64,000 bases of DNA. It comes from Pseudomonas nitroreducens (GTDB lineage Bacteria > Pseudomonadota > Gammaproteobacteria > Pseudomonadales > Pseudomonadaceae). The number at the start of each line of letters is the position of its first letter. Within the stretch, counting starts at the first letter, position 1. This document shows, in pieces, positions 1 through 9,612 of the stretch. The stretch spans positions 186,001 through 250,000 of the forward strand of contig NZ_JALJXP010000006.1 of the NCBI RefSeq assembly GCF_024170165.1. The letters run 5' to 3'. The notes below the pieces were generated by a model. The model was not told where the DNA came from, ran no database searches, and saw nothing but the letters and a program-made list of their open reading frames with translations. The position numbers and the translations under genes are program-made.

Positions 1-784
1 GGCTGACCACCGCCATGCTGACCTGCGGCGGGAACTGATAGACGTTGTGCAGCACGCCGTCGATGCGGAAACGCACGGTACCCTGCTCGCGGCGCGGTTC
101 GATGTGGATATCGCTGGCGCGCTGCTGGAAGGCGTACTGGAACAGCCAGTCGACGATGGTGACGATGTGCGCGTCGTTGGCATCGGGTTCCTGGTCGCTG
201 GCGCCCAGGTTGAGCAGCTGTTCGAAGTTGCCGATGCCGCTGATCTTCTGGTCCTGCGAACTGGCGCCGGTCACCGACTTGGCGAGGCGGTAGAACTCCA
301 CGGTGAAGCGCTGGATATCCACCGGGTTGGCGACCACGCGCCTGATCGGGCGCTTGAGCACGTGGGTGAGGTTGCTCTCCCAGGCGTGCACGAACGGCTG
401 CGCGCTGGCGATGGTGACTTCATCCGGCGCCACTGCGACCGCGAGGATCTGGTGGCGCTGGGCGAAGGCGTAGGACATCAGCGGGGTGACCGCGGCGACG
501 TCGATCTTCAGCGGGTCGATGCGCAGGTAGGGCTGCCCGGAAAAGTCCGCCAGCCACCTCACCAGGCTGTCCAGGTCCAGCTTGTGCCCCGGCCGCTGGC
601 GGTCCGCGACCTGCTGCGCGGCGAGGAACTCCAGCGGGTGCTGCTGGTTCTTCACGGCGCTGCGGCGGATCGCCAGGCACTGCTCGGCGTCATCCTGGGC
701 GACGCGGCCCTGGGTGACCAGCTCGCGCAGGATGTCGCCCAGATCGAGCGGATGGTCCTGGGCGGATGGGGCAAAGACGGACAT
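1..784 (-). CDS. GspE/PulE-family secretion ATPase, N-terminal part (truncated by window edge)
   Basis: This is the N-terminal 261 residues of a type II secretion/type IV pilus-class hexameric ATPase; the gene runs off the left edge, so the Walker A and Walker B region is not in view. The first ~190 residues resemble the GspE/MshE N-terminal domain. They are followed by DANDAHIVTIVDWLF and then the family hallmark ASDIHIEP, which marks entry into the ATPase core (arginine-containing RFRIDGVL follows). The start is the ATG at 784, which opens the reading frame as MSVFAPSAQD. It lies 55 bases from the end of the CYTH gene on the same strand. Such ATPases power pseudopilus or pilus assembly at the cytoplasmic face of the inner membrane. 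Which machine this copy serves cannot be told, because no other gsp or pil machinery genes are in the window. In PAO1 a similar orphan ATPase (PA5210, from memory) lies in the same neighbourhood. Confidence 0.85.
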   Translation of the reverse strand, partial: MSVFAPSAQDHPLDLGDILRELVTQGRVAQDDAEQCLAIRRSAVKNQQHPLEFLAAQQVADRQRPGHKLDLDSLVRWLADFSGQPYLRIDPLKIDVAAVTPLMSYAFAQRHQILAVAVAPDEVTIASAQPFVHAWESNLTHVLKRPIRRVVANPVDIQRFTVEFYRLAKSVTGASSQDQKISGIGNFEQLLNLGASDQEPDANDAHIVTIVDWLFQYAFQQRASDIHIEPRREQGTVRFRIDGVLHNVYQFPPQVSMAVVS

Positions 785-839
785 GCGGACTCCCTACTTC
801 CAGTGGCGGGTCACAGGCCCGCAGCGATGCCGAGCCAGC

Positions 840-2204
840 TTATTTCAAAAGCGCCTTCCACGGCTTGAGGGTCAGCACAGTATGGGCCTGGGCCGCGAGG
901 GCATCCAGGCGCCCCTCGGCGTCGGGAGTGACGAGCAGCTCCTGCAGCTTGGCCAGTTCGCCGTACAGGCGGTCGGTTTCCGGCAGCTCCAGCACGCCGC
1001 GCGCCAGGCGCAGCCAGACCAGCATGCGCTGCAGGCGCGGCAGCTGGTCGGCGAGTACCTCGGGCAGTTGCTGGGCGCGTTGCAGCGGCATGGCCTGGGC
1101 CTCTTCGGCCAGGGTGCGCTGCAGCCACTTGCCGACGGCGGAGCCGCCCAGGCGATTGGCGCGTTCGTTGCGCTCGCTGGTCCAGGCCTTGCCCAGCAGC
1201 CAGCGCGAGGTGCTCAGGGAGAACTGACCCCAGCGCAGGTTGGCCAGTTCCTCGCGGAAGGCGGCCGGCATCTGCTGGCGTACGCTTTCGTCGTGCTGAC
1301 CCTGCTCGATGCGCGGCTGCCAGTCGGTAATCAGCGCGTCGAGGGCGGCACGCAGCTCGCGGGTGGTGGCGCGCGGGACGGCCTGGCCGAGGCTGCCGAG
1401 CAGGGCGCGCAGGTCCACCAGTTGCTGCAGCCAGCTTTCCAGCAGGCTCCAGTGGCCGTTGAAGCGGTATTGCTCGGCCAGGCGCTGGCTGCTGCCCAGC
1501 AGCGACCAGGACAGCGCGGCGAAGGCGCCGTCCAGCGGGGTTTCATGCAGCAGCTTCTGGGTGTCGGGCTGGATGCTGTAGCTGGCCGGATCGAACAGGC
1601 GGTAGCCACGCTCGGCCTTGCTGATGTCGCAGGGCATCAGCGCCAGGTCCGCGGCCAGTTCGATGGCCAGGTCCAGCAGCGCCTCGGGCTCGCCCTGGCG
1701 CAATTCCAGTTCCAGCTCGCAGATTTCTTCTTCCTGCTTGCCGGCGATGACCTTGCCCAGGTCCAGCGCGGCCTCGATCACCACCTTGGCCTTGCCGCGG
1801 CCCCAGGCGATCTCGGCGCGCTGGCGGGTGAAGTCGGTGCTGAAGATCGGCTTCAGGCTCTTCTTGTCCAGGTCGGCCAGGGCGACTGGCCAGCACTGGT
1901 CGTCGAGCTTCTTCAGGTCGAGCTTGTTCTTCTCCAGGTACCAGTCCCACTCGTTGCGTTCGGACAGGCCGGCGACGCTCTGGCCACGGGTCTTCAGGGT
2001 CTGGATGAACTGCTCGCCGTCCTTGCGCATGCGCAGGGCGACGCGGGCGCGGGCCAGGTCGCGGGCCGGCGTGTCGTAGTACTGGTTGAACAGCTCGCGG
2101 GGCTCCCAGCCGGATTTGTTGCGCTTCTTCAGCGCGGGATGCTCGCGCAGGGCTTCGAGGGTCTCGCGACTGGCGCGCAATTTGATTTCGGTTTCTTTCT
2201 GCAT
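840..2204 (-). CDS. CYTH-CHAD domain protein, probable inorganic triphosphatase
   Basis: This 454-residue protein opens with the CYTH signature ExExK (E4-T-E6-I-K8), typical of triphosphate tunnel metalloenzymes that bind a triphosphate and divalent metal inside a beta barrel. Charged strands expected for the tunnel continue to about residue 200 (YYDTPARDLARARVALRMR, ELELELRQGE). The remaining ~230 residues are helical and rich in Arg, His and Leu, as expected of a CHAD domain, which binds polyphosphate. The combination and length match E. coli YgiF, an inorganic triphosphatase, and the same family is found near argE/argA in Pseudomonas. It is transcribed divergently from argE, with 186 bp between the starts. 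The exact substrate is inferred from the family; activity on PPPi is the likeliest. Confidence 0.85.
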   Translation of the reverse strand: MQKETEIKLRASRETLEALREHPALKKRNKSGWEPRELFNQYYDTPARDLARARVALRMRKDGEQFIQTLKTRGQSVAGLSERNEWDWYLEKNKLDLKKLDDQCWPVALADLDKKSLKPIFSTDFTRQRAEIAWGRGKAKVVIEAALDLGKVIAGKQEEEICELELELRQGEPEALLDLAIELAADLALMPCDISKAERGYRLFDPASYSIQPDTQKLLHETPLDGAFAALSWSLLGSSQRLAEQYRFNGHWSLLESWLQQLVDLRALLGSLGQAVPRATTRELRAALDALITDWQPRIEQGQHDESVRQQMPAAFREELANLRWGQFSLSTSRWLLGKAWTSERNERANRLGGSAVGKWLQRTLAEEAQAMPLQRAQQLPEVLADQLPRLQRMLVWLRLARGVLELPETDRLYGELAKLQELLVTPDAEGRLDALAAQAHTVLTLKPWKALLK

Positions 2205-2390
2205 GGCGGGGTCCGGTTCAGAGCGGCCGCGCCCGATTTCCCGACCTGTTGCAGGACGGACGGAACGACGGGCGCGAAAAAGACTTCAAAGTCATGCAGT
2301 TTACAGGACTTCGGCGTTCCTGCCGGGCGCCGCGAGGTTTTACCGCACGCCCGCATGGTCCATAGTGGGGTCCATCTTCTGGAGAACGCC

Positions 2391-3530
2391 ATGCCGTTGC
2401 CGCCGCTGAAACAACGCTTCGCCGAGCTGATTGCGCTTCCGTCGGTCAGTTGCACCCAGCCTGTGCTGGACCAGTCCAACCGCCCGGTGGTCGAGCTGCT
2501 GGGCAACTGGCTGGTGGACCTGGGCTTTGCCTGTGAGCTGCAGCCGGTGTCGCCAGGCAAGTTCAACCTGGTCGCGACCCTGGGCAGCGGCCCCGGCGGC
2601 CTGGTGCTGGCCGGGCACACCGACACCGTGCCCTACGACGAAGCCCTGTGGAAAAGCGACCCGCTGGGCCTGGACGAGCGCGACGGGCGCTGGTTCGGCC
2701 TGGGCTCCTGCGACATGAAGGGCTTCTTCGCCCTGGCCATCGAAGCGCTGCTGCCGCTGCTGGAGCAGCCGTTCAAGCAGCCGCTGATCATCCTCGCCAC
2801 CTGCGACGAGGAAAGCTCCATGGCCGGCGCCCGCGCGCTGGCCGAGGCGGGGCGGCCGCTGGGGCGTGCGGCGGTGATCGGCGAGCCGACCAACCTCAAG
2901 CCGATCCGCCTGCACAAGGGCGTGATGATGGAGCGCATCGACATCCTCGGGCAGAGCGGCCATTCCTCCGACCCGAGCCTGGGGCGCAGCGCGCTGGAGG
3001 CGATGCAGGCGGTGATGGGCGAGCTGCAGGGGCTGCGCGGCCAGTGGCAGAAGGAGTACAACAACCCGCAGTTCAGCGTGCCGCAGCCGACCCTCAACCT
3101 CGGCTGCATCCACGGTGGCGACAACCCCAACCGCATCTGCGGCCAGTGCGCGCTGGAGTTCGACCTGCGCCCGCTGCCGGGCATGCAGCCCGAAGTCCTG
3201 CGCCAGGCCATCCGCGAACGCCTGAAACCCGTTGCCGAGCGTCACGCCGTGAAGATCGACTACGCACCGCTGTTCCCCGCCGTGCCGCCCTTCGAGGAGC
3301 CGGCGCAGAGCGAGCTGGTGCGGCTGGCCGAAAGTCTGACCGGGCACACGGCACAAGCGGTAGCCTTTGGCACCGAAGCACCGTATCTTCAGCAGCTCGG
3401 CTGCCAGACCCTGGTGCTGGGCCCCGGCGACATCGCCTGCGCCCACCAGCCGGACGAACACCTCGAGCTCGACCGCATCGAGCCATGCGTGGAACTGCTG
3501 CGCGGACTGATCCGTCATTACTGTCTATGA
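2391..3530 (+). CDS. argE: Acetylornithine deacetylase ArgE
   Basis: This 379-residue M20-family zinc hydrolase removes the acetyl group from N-acetylornithine in arginine synthesis. The family metal sites are visible: LAGHTDTVPYD (first His/Asp), GLGSCDMKGFFA (bridging Asp) and ATCDEESSMAGA (catalytic Glu-Glu pair), followed by the dimerisation domain and a C-terminal CAHQPDEHLE His motif. The frame is open for 1.8 kb upstream, but the ATG at 2391 is chosen because it has a GGAG 6-9 bases upstream and gives MPLPPLKQRF, matching pseudomonad ArgE proteins. argA follows on the same strand after 209 bp. Pseudomonads mainly recycle acetyl groups through ArgJ, so ArgE may be partly redundant here, as it is thought to be in P. 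aeruginosa. Confidence 0.93.
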   Translation: MPLPPLKQRFAELIALPSVSCTQPVLDQSNRPVVELLGNWLVDLGFACELQPVSPGKFNLVATLGSGPGGLVLAGHTDTVPYDEALWKSDPLGLDERDGRWFGLGSCDMKGFFALAIEALLPLLEQPFKQPLIILATCDEESSMAGARALAEAGRPLGRAAVIGEPTNLKPIRLHKGVMMERIDILGQSGHSSDPSLGRSALEAMQAVMGELQGLRGQWQKEYNNPQFSVPQPTLNLGCIHGGDNPNRICGQCALEFDLRPLPGMQPEVLRQAIRERLKPVAERHAVKIDYAPLFPAVPPFEEPAQSELVRLAESLTGHTAQAVAFGTEAPYLQQLGCQTLVLGPGDIACAHQPDEHLELDRIEPCVELLRGLIRHYCL

Positions 3531-3644
3531 AAGGCAGTTCATGAAGGGCAGTCCGTACGGCGGTCCGCAACGACTGTTGATGAAGAGTTGCCTGTAGAGC
3601 GCCCCGACAACGGGCCCCACCTATCCAAGAGGAGAAACCTGTCG

Positions 3645-3665
3645 ATGTTCCTGCGACGACGATAA
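3645..3665 (+). promoter_or_regulatory. Putative arginine-rich leader peptide (MFLRRR) upstream of argA
   Basis: A strong Shine-Dalgarno-like AGGAGAA (3630-3636) precedes an ATG at 3645 that opens the hexapeptide MFLRRR and then stops at TAA. All three arginines use CGA, and they are consecutive just before the stop. It lies 74 bp upstream of the argA start. A peptide rich in the pathway's end product, directly upstream of the gene for the first committed step, is what a transcription-attenuation or ribosome-stalling leader looks like. No clear alternative hairpin pair was established by eye, and ribosome profiling is not available, so the regulatory role is only a proposal. Confidence 0.35.
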
Positions 3666-3739
3666 CCGCGCCGCCCCTGGCCGTGCTCCGGCCGCATCCG
3701 ACAGATTTCCGCCCACTCGAACGACAGGCTTTTCAAGCA

Positions 3740-5038
3740 ATGCACGACTACGTCAACTGGCTGCGCCACGCCTCGCCCTACATCAATTCGCACCGGGACT
3801 GCACCTTCGTGGTGATGCTCCCCGGCGAGGGCGTCGAAGACCCCAATTTCGGCAATATTGTCCACGACCTGGTGCTGCTGCACAGTCTGGGCGTGCGCCT
3901 GGTGCTGGTGCACGGCTCGCGCCCGCAGATCGAGGCGCGCCTGGCGTCCCACGGGCTGGCGCCGCGCTTCCACCGTGGCCTGCGGGTCACCGACGCGCCG
4001 ACCCTGGACTGCGTGATCGACGCCGTCGGCAGCCTGCGCATTTCCATCGAAGCACGCCTGTCCATGGACATGGCTGCCTCGCCGATGCAGGGCTCGCGCC
4101 TGCGCGTGACCGCCGGCAACTTCGTCACCGCACGGCCGATCGGCGTGGTCGACGGCATCGACTACCACCACACTGGCGAAGTGCGGCGGATCGACCGCAA
4201 GGGCATCAATCGCCAGCTCGACGAGCGCAGCATCGTGCTGCTCTCGCCGCTGGGCTATTCGCCCACCGGGGAAATCTTCAACCTCGCCTGCGAGGACGTG
4301 GCCATGCGCGCGGCCATCGACCTGGGCGCGGACAAGCTGATCCTCTATGGAGCCGAGCGCGGCCTGATGGACGACGCCGGCAAGCTGGTGCGCGAGCTGC
4401 GCCCGCAGCAGGTGCCGGCGCATCTGGAACGTCTGGGCGCGAGCTACCAGGGCGAGCTGCTGGACGCCGCCGCCCAGGCTTGTCGTGCGGGCGTGCGGCG
4501 CAGCCATATCGTCAGCTACACCGAAGACGGCTCGCTGCTCAGCGAACTCTTCACCCGCACCGGCAACGGCACCCTGGTCGCCCAGGAGCAGTTCGAGCAG
4601 CTGCGCGAAGCGGGCATCGAGGATGTCGGCGGCCTGCTGGAGCTGATTCGCCCGCTGGAAGAGCAGGGCATCCTGGTGCGCCGTTCCCGCGAGGTGCTGG
4701 AGCGCGAGATCGAGCAGTTCAGCATCGTCGAGCGCGAAGGGCTGATCATCGCCTGCGCGGCGCTCTATCCCATCGCCGATTCGGATTCGGGCGAGCTGGC
4801 CTGCCTGGCGGTGAACCCGGAGTACCGCCACGGCGGCCGCGGCGACGACCTGCTGGAACGCATCGAACAGCGCGCGCGCAACCTCGGCCTGAAGACCCTC
4901 TACGTCCTCACCACGCGCACCGCCCACTGGTTCCGCGAGCGCGGCTTCCAGCCCAGCAGCGTGGACCGCCTGCCGGCGGCGCGGGCGTCGCTGTACAACT
5001 ACCAGCGCAACTCGCAGGTGTTCGAGAAGACCCTGTAA
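3740..5038 (+). CDS. argA: N-acetylglutamate synthase ArgA
   Basis: This 432-residue protein is the classical bifunctional-fold N-acetylglutamate synthase, which makes N-acetylglutamate from glutamate and acetyl-CoA at the head of arginine synthesis. The N-terminal ~290 residues are an amino-acid-kinase-like regulatory domain (VVMLPGEGVEDPNF, LVLVHGSRPQIE) that binds arginine in this family. The C-terminal ~140 residues are a GNAT acetyltransferase (LACLAVNPEYRHGGRGDDLL and LYVLTTRTAHWFRERGF). The frame is open from a GTG at 3683, but the ATG at 3740 gives exactly the family length and the conserved MHDYVNWLRHASPYINSHRD-type N-terminus. A possible arginine leader peptide precedes it. It ends 80 bp before the convergent gshA, with a hairpin terminator between them. 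Confidence 0.94.
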   Translation: MHDYVNWLRHASPYINSHRDCTFVVMLPGEGVEDPNFGNIVHDLVLLHSLGVRLVLVHGSRPQIEARLASHGLAPRFHRGLRVTDAPTLDCVIDAVGSLRISIEARLSMDMAASPMQGSRLRVTAGNFVTARPIGVVDGIDYHHTGEVRRIDRKGINRQLDERSIVLLSPLGYSPTGEIFNLACEDVAMRAAIDLGADKLILYGAERGLMDDAGKLVRELRPQQVPAHLERLGASYQGELLDAAAQACRAGVRRSHIVSYTEDGSLLSELFTRTGNGTLVAQEQFEQLREAGIEDVGGLLELIRPLEEQGILVRRSREVLEREIEQFSIVEREGLIIACAALYPIADSDSGELACLAVNPEYRHGGRGDDLLERIEQRARNLGLKTLYVLTTRTAHWFRERGFQPSSVDRLPAARASLYNYQRNSQVFEKTL

Positions 5039-5073
5039 GGCGCTCCTGCCGGGCGCCGTGGCGCAGGCAAAAT

Positions 5074-5100
5074 AAAAGAGGCCCTCGGGCCTCTTTTTCG
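5074..5100. terminator. Bidirectional intrinsic terminator between argA and gshA
   Basis: AAAGAGGCCC-TC-GGGCCTCTTT is a near-perfect hairpin with A-rich and T-rich flanks on both sides, placed between two convergent genes. Confidence 0.85.
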
Positions 5101-5118
5101 TTCGACCTGGCTGCGCAC

Positions 5119-6705
5119 TCAGACGCTGATCAAGCCCAGGATGCTCGCCTGGTAGGCGGCGACGAAGGTGTCGAAATCGCCCTCGGGCTGTTTCTCCAGC
5201 TCCGCCTGTTCGGCGAGGGACTGGCTGGCCATGCCCTCGAAGCGAGCCTGCTCTTCAGCCGACAGGGATTCGCTCTGCAGTGTTTCGGCGTGCTGGCGGC
5301 TGTAGCGCAGGGCGAAGGCTTCGAAGCTCTCGCCACGTTCGCGCATTTCCTCCAGCACCTTCGCCGAAGGCGTCAGGTCGGCGTCGGCCACCTTGGCGCG
5401 CTGCTCGGCCAGGCTCTGCGCGTGCAGGCTGCTGCCATTGGCGCGGTCGAGCAGGTCGATGATCGGCGCGATGGCGTCGAGCAGGGCGCCCGCCCACTCC
5501 TTCATCTCGATCTGCTGGCCGCCGCGTTCCAGCTTCAGGCCCGGGCGACGACCTTCCTTGACCACCTTGAGGAAGTTGCTGGTGGCCGAGCCGCACTCGC
5601 AGCCGCCCAGCGGCGGGCTGTCGGAAAGCGCGCAGTAGAGCAGGAAGGCGTCGAGGAAGCGGGCTTCGGTGACGTCGATGCCCAGCGGCAGGAAGGGGTT
5701 GATGTCCAGGCAGCGCGCCTCGACGTACTGCACGCCACGGGCCATCAGCGCCTGGATCGGACGCTCGCCGGTGTAGGTGACGCGTTTCGGGCGGATGCTC
5801 GAGTAGTACTCGTTCTCGATCTGCAGGATGTTGGTGTTGAGCTGAACCCACTCGCCATCGACCTTGGTGCCGACCTTTTCGTACGGCGCATACGGCGTGC
5901 TGACCGCGCGGCGCAGGCTGTCGATGTAGCTGTCGAGGTCGTTGTAGCAGGGCGTCAGGCCGGCCTGGGCGTTGTTCTGGTAGCCCAGGTCGCTCATGCG
6001 CAGGCTGGTGGCATAGGGCAGGTAGAGGGTGTGCTCGTCGAAGGCTTCCAGGCCGTGCGGGCGGCCGCGCAGGAAGCCGGCGTCCAGCGCCGGCGACGCG
6101 CCGAACAGGTACATCAGCAGCCAGCTGTAGCGGCGGAAGTTGCGGATCATCGCGATGTAGCGGTGTGACTGGAAGTCTCGCGCGCTCTTCTCGCTGCCTT
6201 CTTCCTCGCGCAGCAGCTCCCAGATGCCTTCGGGCAGGGAGAAGTTGTAGTGGATGCCGGCGATGCACTGCATGGTCTTGCCGTAGCGCAGGGCCAGACC
6301 CTTGCGGTAGACGTACTTCAGCCGGCCGATGTGCGAGCTGCCGTAGCGGGCGATCGGGATGGTCTCTTCATCCGGCAGCTCGCAGGGCATGGACGGGCTC
6401 CACAGGTATTCGCCGTCGAGCTTGCCGCTGGCGAAACGGTGGATGTCGCCCAGTTCGTCCAGGGTCTTTTCGACGCTGGTGGAGGTCGGGGTGATGAACT
6501 CCAGCAGCGACTCGGAGTAGTCCGTGGTGATCTGCGGGTTGGTCAGCGCCGAGCCCAGGACGCGCGGGTGCGGGGTCAGGGCGAGCTTGCCGCGTTCATC
6601 GACGCGCAGGCATTCGCGCTCGATACCGTGCAGGCACTGGGTGAGCAGGGACAGGTTGGCGGCATCGCCAAGCAGGGCCAGGCGGCGGGAGAGTTGGTCG
6701 CTCAA
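5119..6705 (-). CDS. gshA: Glutamate-cysteine ligase GshA
   Basis: This 528-residue protein is the proteobacterial type I glutamate-cysteine ligase, which joins glutamate and cysteine with ATP in the rate-limiting step of glutathione synthesis. It shows the expected core: [26 protein letters not shown] start ([10 protein letters not shown]), [15 protein letters not shown], then [17 protein letters not shown] and HYNFSLPEG, all near the N-terminal third as in E. coli GshA. The length is within a residue or two of P. aeruginosa GshA. The start at the ATG at 6705 ([10 protein letters not shown]) is the first in frame. It is downstream of the thioesterase gene on the same strand, separated by 165 bp, so it probably has its own promoter. 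Its 3' end faces argA across a shared terminator. Confidence 0.95.
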   Translation of the reverse strand: MSDQLSRRLALLGDAANLSLLTQCLHGIERECLRVDERGKLALTPHPRVLGSALTNPQITTDYSESLLEFITPTSTSVEKTLDELGDIHRFASGKLDGEYLWSPSMPCELPDEETIPIARYGSSHIGRLKYVYRKGLALRYGKTMQCIAGIHYNFSLPEGIWELLREEEGSEKSARDFQSHRYIAMIRNFRRYSWLLMYLFGASPALDAGFLRGRPHGLEAFDEHTLYLPYATSLRMSDLGYQNNAQAGLTPCYNDLDSYIDSLRRAVSTPYAPYEKVGTKVDGEWVQLNTNILQIENEYYSSIRPKRVTYTGERPIQALMARGVQYVEARCLDINPFLPLGIDVTEARFLDAFLLYCALSDSPPLGGCECGSATSNFLKVVKEGRRPGLKLERGGQQIEMKEWAGALLDAIAPIIDLLDRANGSSLHAQSLAEQRAKVADADLTPSAKVLEEMRERGESFEAFALRYSRQHAETLQSESLSAEEQARFEGMASQSLAEQAELEKQPEGDFDTFVAAYQASILGLISV

Positions 6706-6870
6706 GTTGGAAGTCCTTCACACGGCAATCGCCCCACTATGGGGGTGGACTGGGCGGTCTACAAGGGGAGAACACAACCGGCGTGGTCGCCTGGTTTGGG
6801 GAGACGCCGCGCCGGTGCCCGCCTTTCGGGGGCTCCGGACTACAGCATAGGTCAGTTGCGCCGAGGCAAT

Positions 6871-7260
6871 TTACAGCTGGGCGAAGGTGCCTTGTCCCTT
6901 GGCGACGAGCTTGTCGCCCTGGTGGATGTCGGCTTCGACCACCAGCGAACGGCGCCCGGCATGCAGGACTTTCGCCACACAGCGCACCTCGCCTTCGGCG
7001 ACCGCGCGGATGTAGTTGATCTTGCATTCCAGGGTGACGCTCTGCCGGTCGAAACCATGGGCGCTGGAGCAGGCCAGGCCCATGGTCATGTCCATCAGCG
7101 TGAAGAGCGCGCCGCCATGCATGACGTTGCCGCGGTTGCGCAGGTGCTCGGCCATCGGCAGCAGCACCTCGGCTTCGCCGTCAGCGACACGGATCGGCTG
7201 CACGCCGATGGTTTCGCTGAAGCGGCTGATCATCAGCTCGCGGGCGGGCATCTCGCTCAT
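6871..7260 (-). CDS. Hot-dog fold thioesterase (PaaI/YbgC-like)
   Basis: This 129-residue protein is the size of a single hot-dog domain. The segment NVMHGGALFTLMDMTMGLACSS is the helical 'sausage' motif of the PaaI/4HBT family, with the HGG and the acidic residue that activates water. The rest is alternating strands (VTLECKINYIRAV, LVVEADIHQGDKLVAKGQG). It probably hydrolyses an acyl-CoA or related thioester in the cytoplasm, but the substrate is unknown. It begins 9 bp after the tex stop codon on the same strand, so the two are likely co-transcribed. A homologue is next to tex in P. aeruginosa (PA5202, from memory). Confidence 0.85.
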   Translation of the reverse strand: MSEMPARELMISRFSETIGVQPIRVADGEAEVLLPMAEHLRNRGNVMHGGALFTLMDMTMGLACSSAHGFDRQSVTLECKINYIRAVAEGEVRCVAKVLHAGRRSLVVEADIHQGDKLVAKGQGTFAQL

Positions 7261-7269
7261 GGACCTTCC

Positions 7270-9612
7270 TTACTTCTTCTTCAGTTGCTTGGCGTTGGCG
7301 AACAGCGAGGCCATGGCGTTGTTCGCCGGGGCCTGCTCCTGCTGGCGCGGGGCGGCACTGCGCTCGCCACGCGGTGCACCGTTGCCGGGACGACCGCCGC
7401 CGCGGGGGCCTTCGGTCTTCTCGCCGGGGGTGTCGCTCATGCGCATGGACAGGCCGACGCGGTTGCGCGGGATGTCCACTTCCATGACCTTCACCTTGAC
7501 GATGTCGCCGGCCTTGACCACTTCGTACGGGTCCTTGACGAACTTCTCCGACAGCGCGGAGATGTGCACCAGGCCGTCCTGGTGGACGCCGATGTCGACG
7601 AAGGCGCCGAAGTTGGTGACGTTGGTCACCACGCCTTCGAGCACCATGCCGGGCTTGAGGTCCTTCAGGCTCTCGACGCCTTCCTGGAACTCGGCGGTCT
7701 TGAACTCCGGGCGCGGGTCGCGGCCGGGCTTGTCGAGCTCCTTGAGGATGTCGGTGACGGTGGGCAGGCCGAACTGTTCGTCGGTGAATTTCTTCGGGTC
7801 CAGACGCTTGAGGAAGCCCGAGTCGCCGACCAGCGAGCGCACGTCGCGGCCGGTGTCGGCGGCGATGCGCTGCACCAGCGGGTAGGTTTCCGGGTGCACC
7901 GCGGAGGCGTCCAGCGGGTTGTCGCCGTTCATCACGCGGAGGAAGCCGGCAGCCTGCTCGAAGGTCTTGTCGCCCAGGCGGCTGACCTTGCGCAGGTCGT
8001 CGCGGGTGCGGAACGCGCCGTTGGCGTCACGGTGCGAGACGATGTTCTGTGCCAGGGTGCTGTTGAGGCCGGAGATGCGCGCCAGCAGGGCAGCGGAGGC
8101 GGTGTTCACGTCCACGCCGACGGCGTTCACGCAGTCTTCCACCACCGCGTCCAGGCTGCGTGCGAGCTGCAGCTGGGACACGTCGTGCTGGTACTGGCCG
8201 ACGCCGATGGATTTCGGCTCGATCTTCACCAGCTCGGCCAGCGGGTCCTGCAGGCGACGAGCGATGGACACGGCGCCGCGCAGCGACACGTCCAGCTCCG
8301 GGAATTCCTTCGCAGCCAGTTCCGACGCCGAGTACACCGAGGCGCCGGCCTCGCTGACCATGATCTTGGTGCACTTGAGCGCCGGGTATTTCTTGATCAG
8401 CTCGGCGGCCAGCTTGTCGGTCTCGCGGCTGGCGGTGCCGTTGCCGATGGCGATCAGTTCCACCTGGTGCTTGGCGCACAGCGCGGCGAGCACGGCGATG
8501 GTCTGGTCCCACTGGTTCTTCGGCACGTGCGGGTAGACGGTGGCGGTGTCCAGCAGCTTGCCGGTGGCATCGACCACGGCGACCTTCACGCCGGTACGCA
8601 GGCCCGGGTCGAGGCCCAGGGTGGCGCGCGGCCCGGCCGGGGCGGCCAGCAGCAGGTCATGCAGGTTGCGCGCGAAGACGTTGATCGCCTCGGCGTCGGC
8701 GCCGTCGCGCAGCTCGCCCAGCAAGTCGGTTTCCAGGTGGGTGTAGAGCTTGACCTTCCAGGTCCAGCGCACCACCTCGGACAGCCACTTGTCCGCGGCG
8801 CGGCCCTGGTTGGACACGCCGAAGCGCTCGCCGATCATGATCTCGCACGGGTGCGAGGTGCCCGGCAGTTCTTCGCCGACCTTCAGCGCAACGCTGAGGA
8901 TGCCCTCGTTGCGGCCACGGAAGATCGCCAGCGCGCGGTGCGACGGGGCGCTCTTGAGCGGCTCGTCGTGCTCGAAGTAGTCGCTGAACTTGGCGCCTTC
9001 GGTTTCCTTGCCCGGCACCATGCGTGCGGTGAGGGTGGCGTTGTCCTTGAGGAAGCCGCGCAGGCGGTCCAGCAGGGTGGCGTCCTCGGCGAAACGCTCC
9101 ATGAGGATGTACTTGGCGCCTTCGAGCACGGCGCGGGTGTCGGCGAAGCCTTTCTCGGCATCGACGAAGCGCGCGGCTTCGCTTTCCGGCGTCAGGCCCG
9201 GGTCATTGAACAGCGCGTCGGCCAGCTCGCCGAGGCCGGCTTCCAGGGCGATCTGGCCCTTGGTGCGGCGCTTCTGCTTATAGGGCAGGTAGAGGTCTTC
9301 GAGGCGAGTCTTGGTGTCGGCGAGCTTGATCTCGCGGGCCAGTTCCGGGGTCAGCTTGCCCTGTTCCTCGATGCTGGCGAGGATCGCGCCACGGCGGTCT
9401 TCCAGCTCGCGCAGGTAGCGCAGGCGCTCTTCGAGCATGCGCAGCTGGGTGTCATCCAGGCTGCCGGTGACTTCTTTGCGGTAACGGGCGATGAAGGGGA
9501 CGGTGGAGCCTTCATCGAGCAGGGCGACGGCAGCGGCGACCTGCTGCGGTTGAACGCGGCCGGAGGGCAGTGCGGAAAGCTCTTCGGCGATACGGGTGTT
9601 AATGCTGTCCAT
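7270..9612 (-). CDS. tex: Tex-family RNA-binding transcription accessory protein
   Basis: This 780-residue protein matches full-length Tex. The N-terminal HtH region ([24 protein letters not shown]) is followed by the YqgF-like resolvase-fold domain ([17 protein letters not shown]), a helix-hairpin-helix segment ([19 protein letters not shown]) and a C-terminal S1 RNA-binding domain ([27 protein letters not shown]). The tail is basic and Gly/Arg-rich ([16 protein letters not shown]). The open frame extends upstream to 9714, but the ATG at 9612 gives the family-typical start. In P. aeruginosa Tex binds nucleic acid and affects transcription and fitness; the exact mechanism is unsettled. It forms a probable operon with the thioesterase downstream. 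Confidence 0.95.
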   Translation of the reverse strand: MDSINTRIAEELSALPSGRVQPQQVAAAVALLDEGSTVPFIARYRKEVTGSLDDTQLRMLEERLRYLRELEDRRGAILASIEEQGKLTPELAREIKLADTKTRLEDLYLPYKQKRRTKGQIALEAGLGELADALFNDPGLTPESEAARFVDAEKGFADTRAVLEGAKYILMERFAEDATLLDRLRGFLKDNATLTARMVPGKETEGAKFSDYFEHDEPLKSAPSHRALAIFRGRNEGILSVALKVGEELPGTSHPCEIMIGERFGVSNQGRAADKWLSEVVRWTWKVKLYTHLETDLLGELRDGADAEAINVFARNLHDLLLAAPAGPRATLGLDPGLRTGVKVAVVDATGKLLDTATVYPHVPKNQWDQTIAVLAALCAKHQVELIAIGNGTASRETDKLAAELIKKYPALKCTKIMVSEAGASVYSASELAAKEFPELDVSLRGAVSIARRLQDPLAELVKIEPKSIGVGQYQHDVSQLQLARSLDAVVEDCVNAVGVDVNTASAALLARISGLNSTLAQNIVSHRDANGAFRTRDDLRKVSRLGDKTFEQAAGFLRVMNGDNPLDASAVHPETYPLVQRIAADTGRDVRSLVGDSGFLKRLDPKKFTDEQFGLPTVTDILKELDKPGRDPRPEFKTAEFQEGVESLKDLKPGMVLEGVVTNVTNFGAFVDIGVHQDGLVHISALSEKFVKDPYEVVKAGDIVKVKVMEVDIPRNRVGLSMRMSDTPGEKTEGPRGGGRPGNGAPRGERSAAPRQQEQAPANNAMASLFANAKQLKKK

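Noticed and set aside
582..2390. Open frame extending argE far upstream
   Set aside because: It runs antisense to the CYTH gene, whose protein has clear family motifs. The argE start at 2391 has its own ribosome-binding site and matches homologues.
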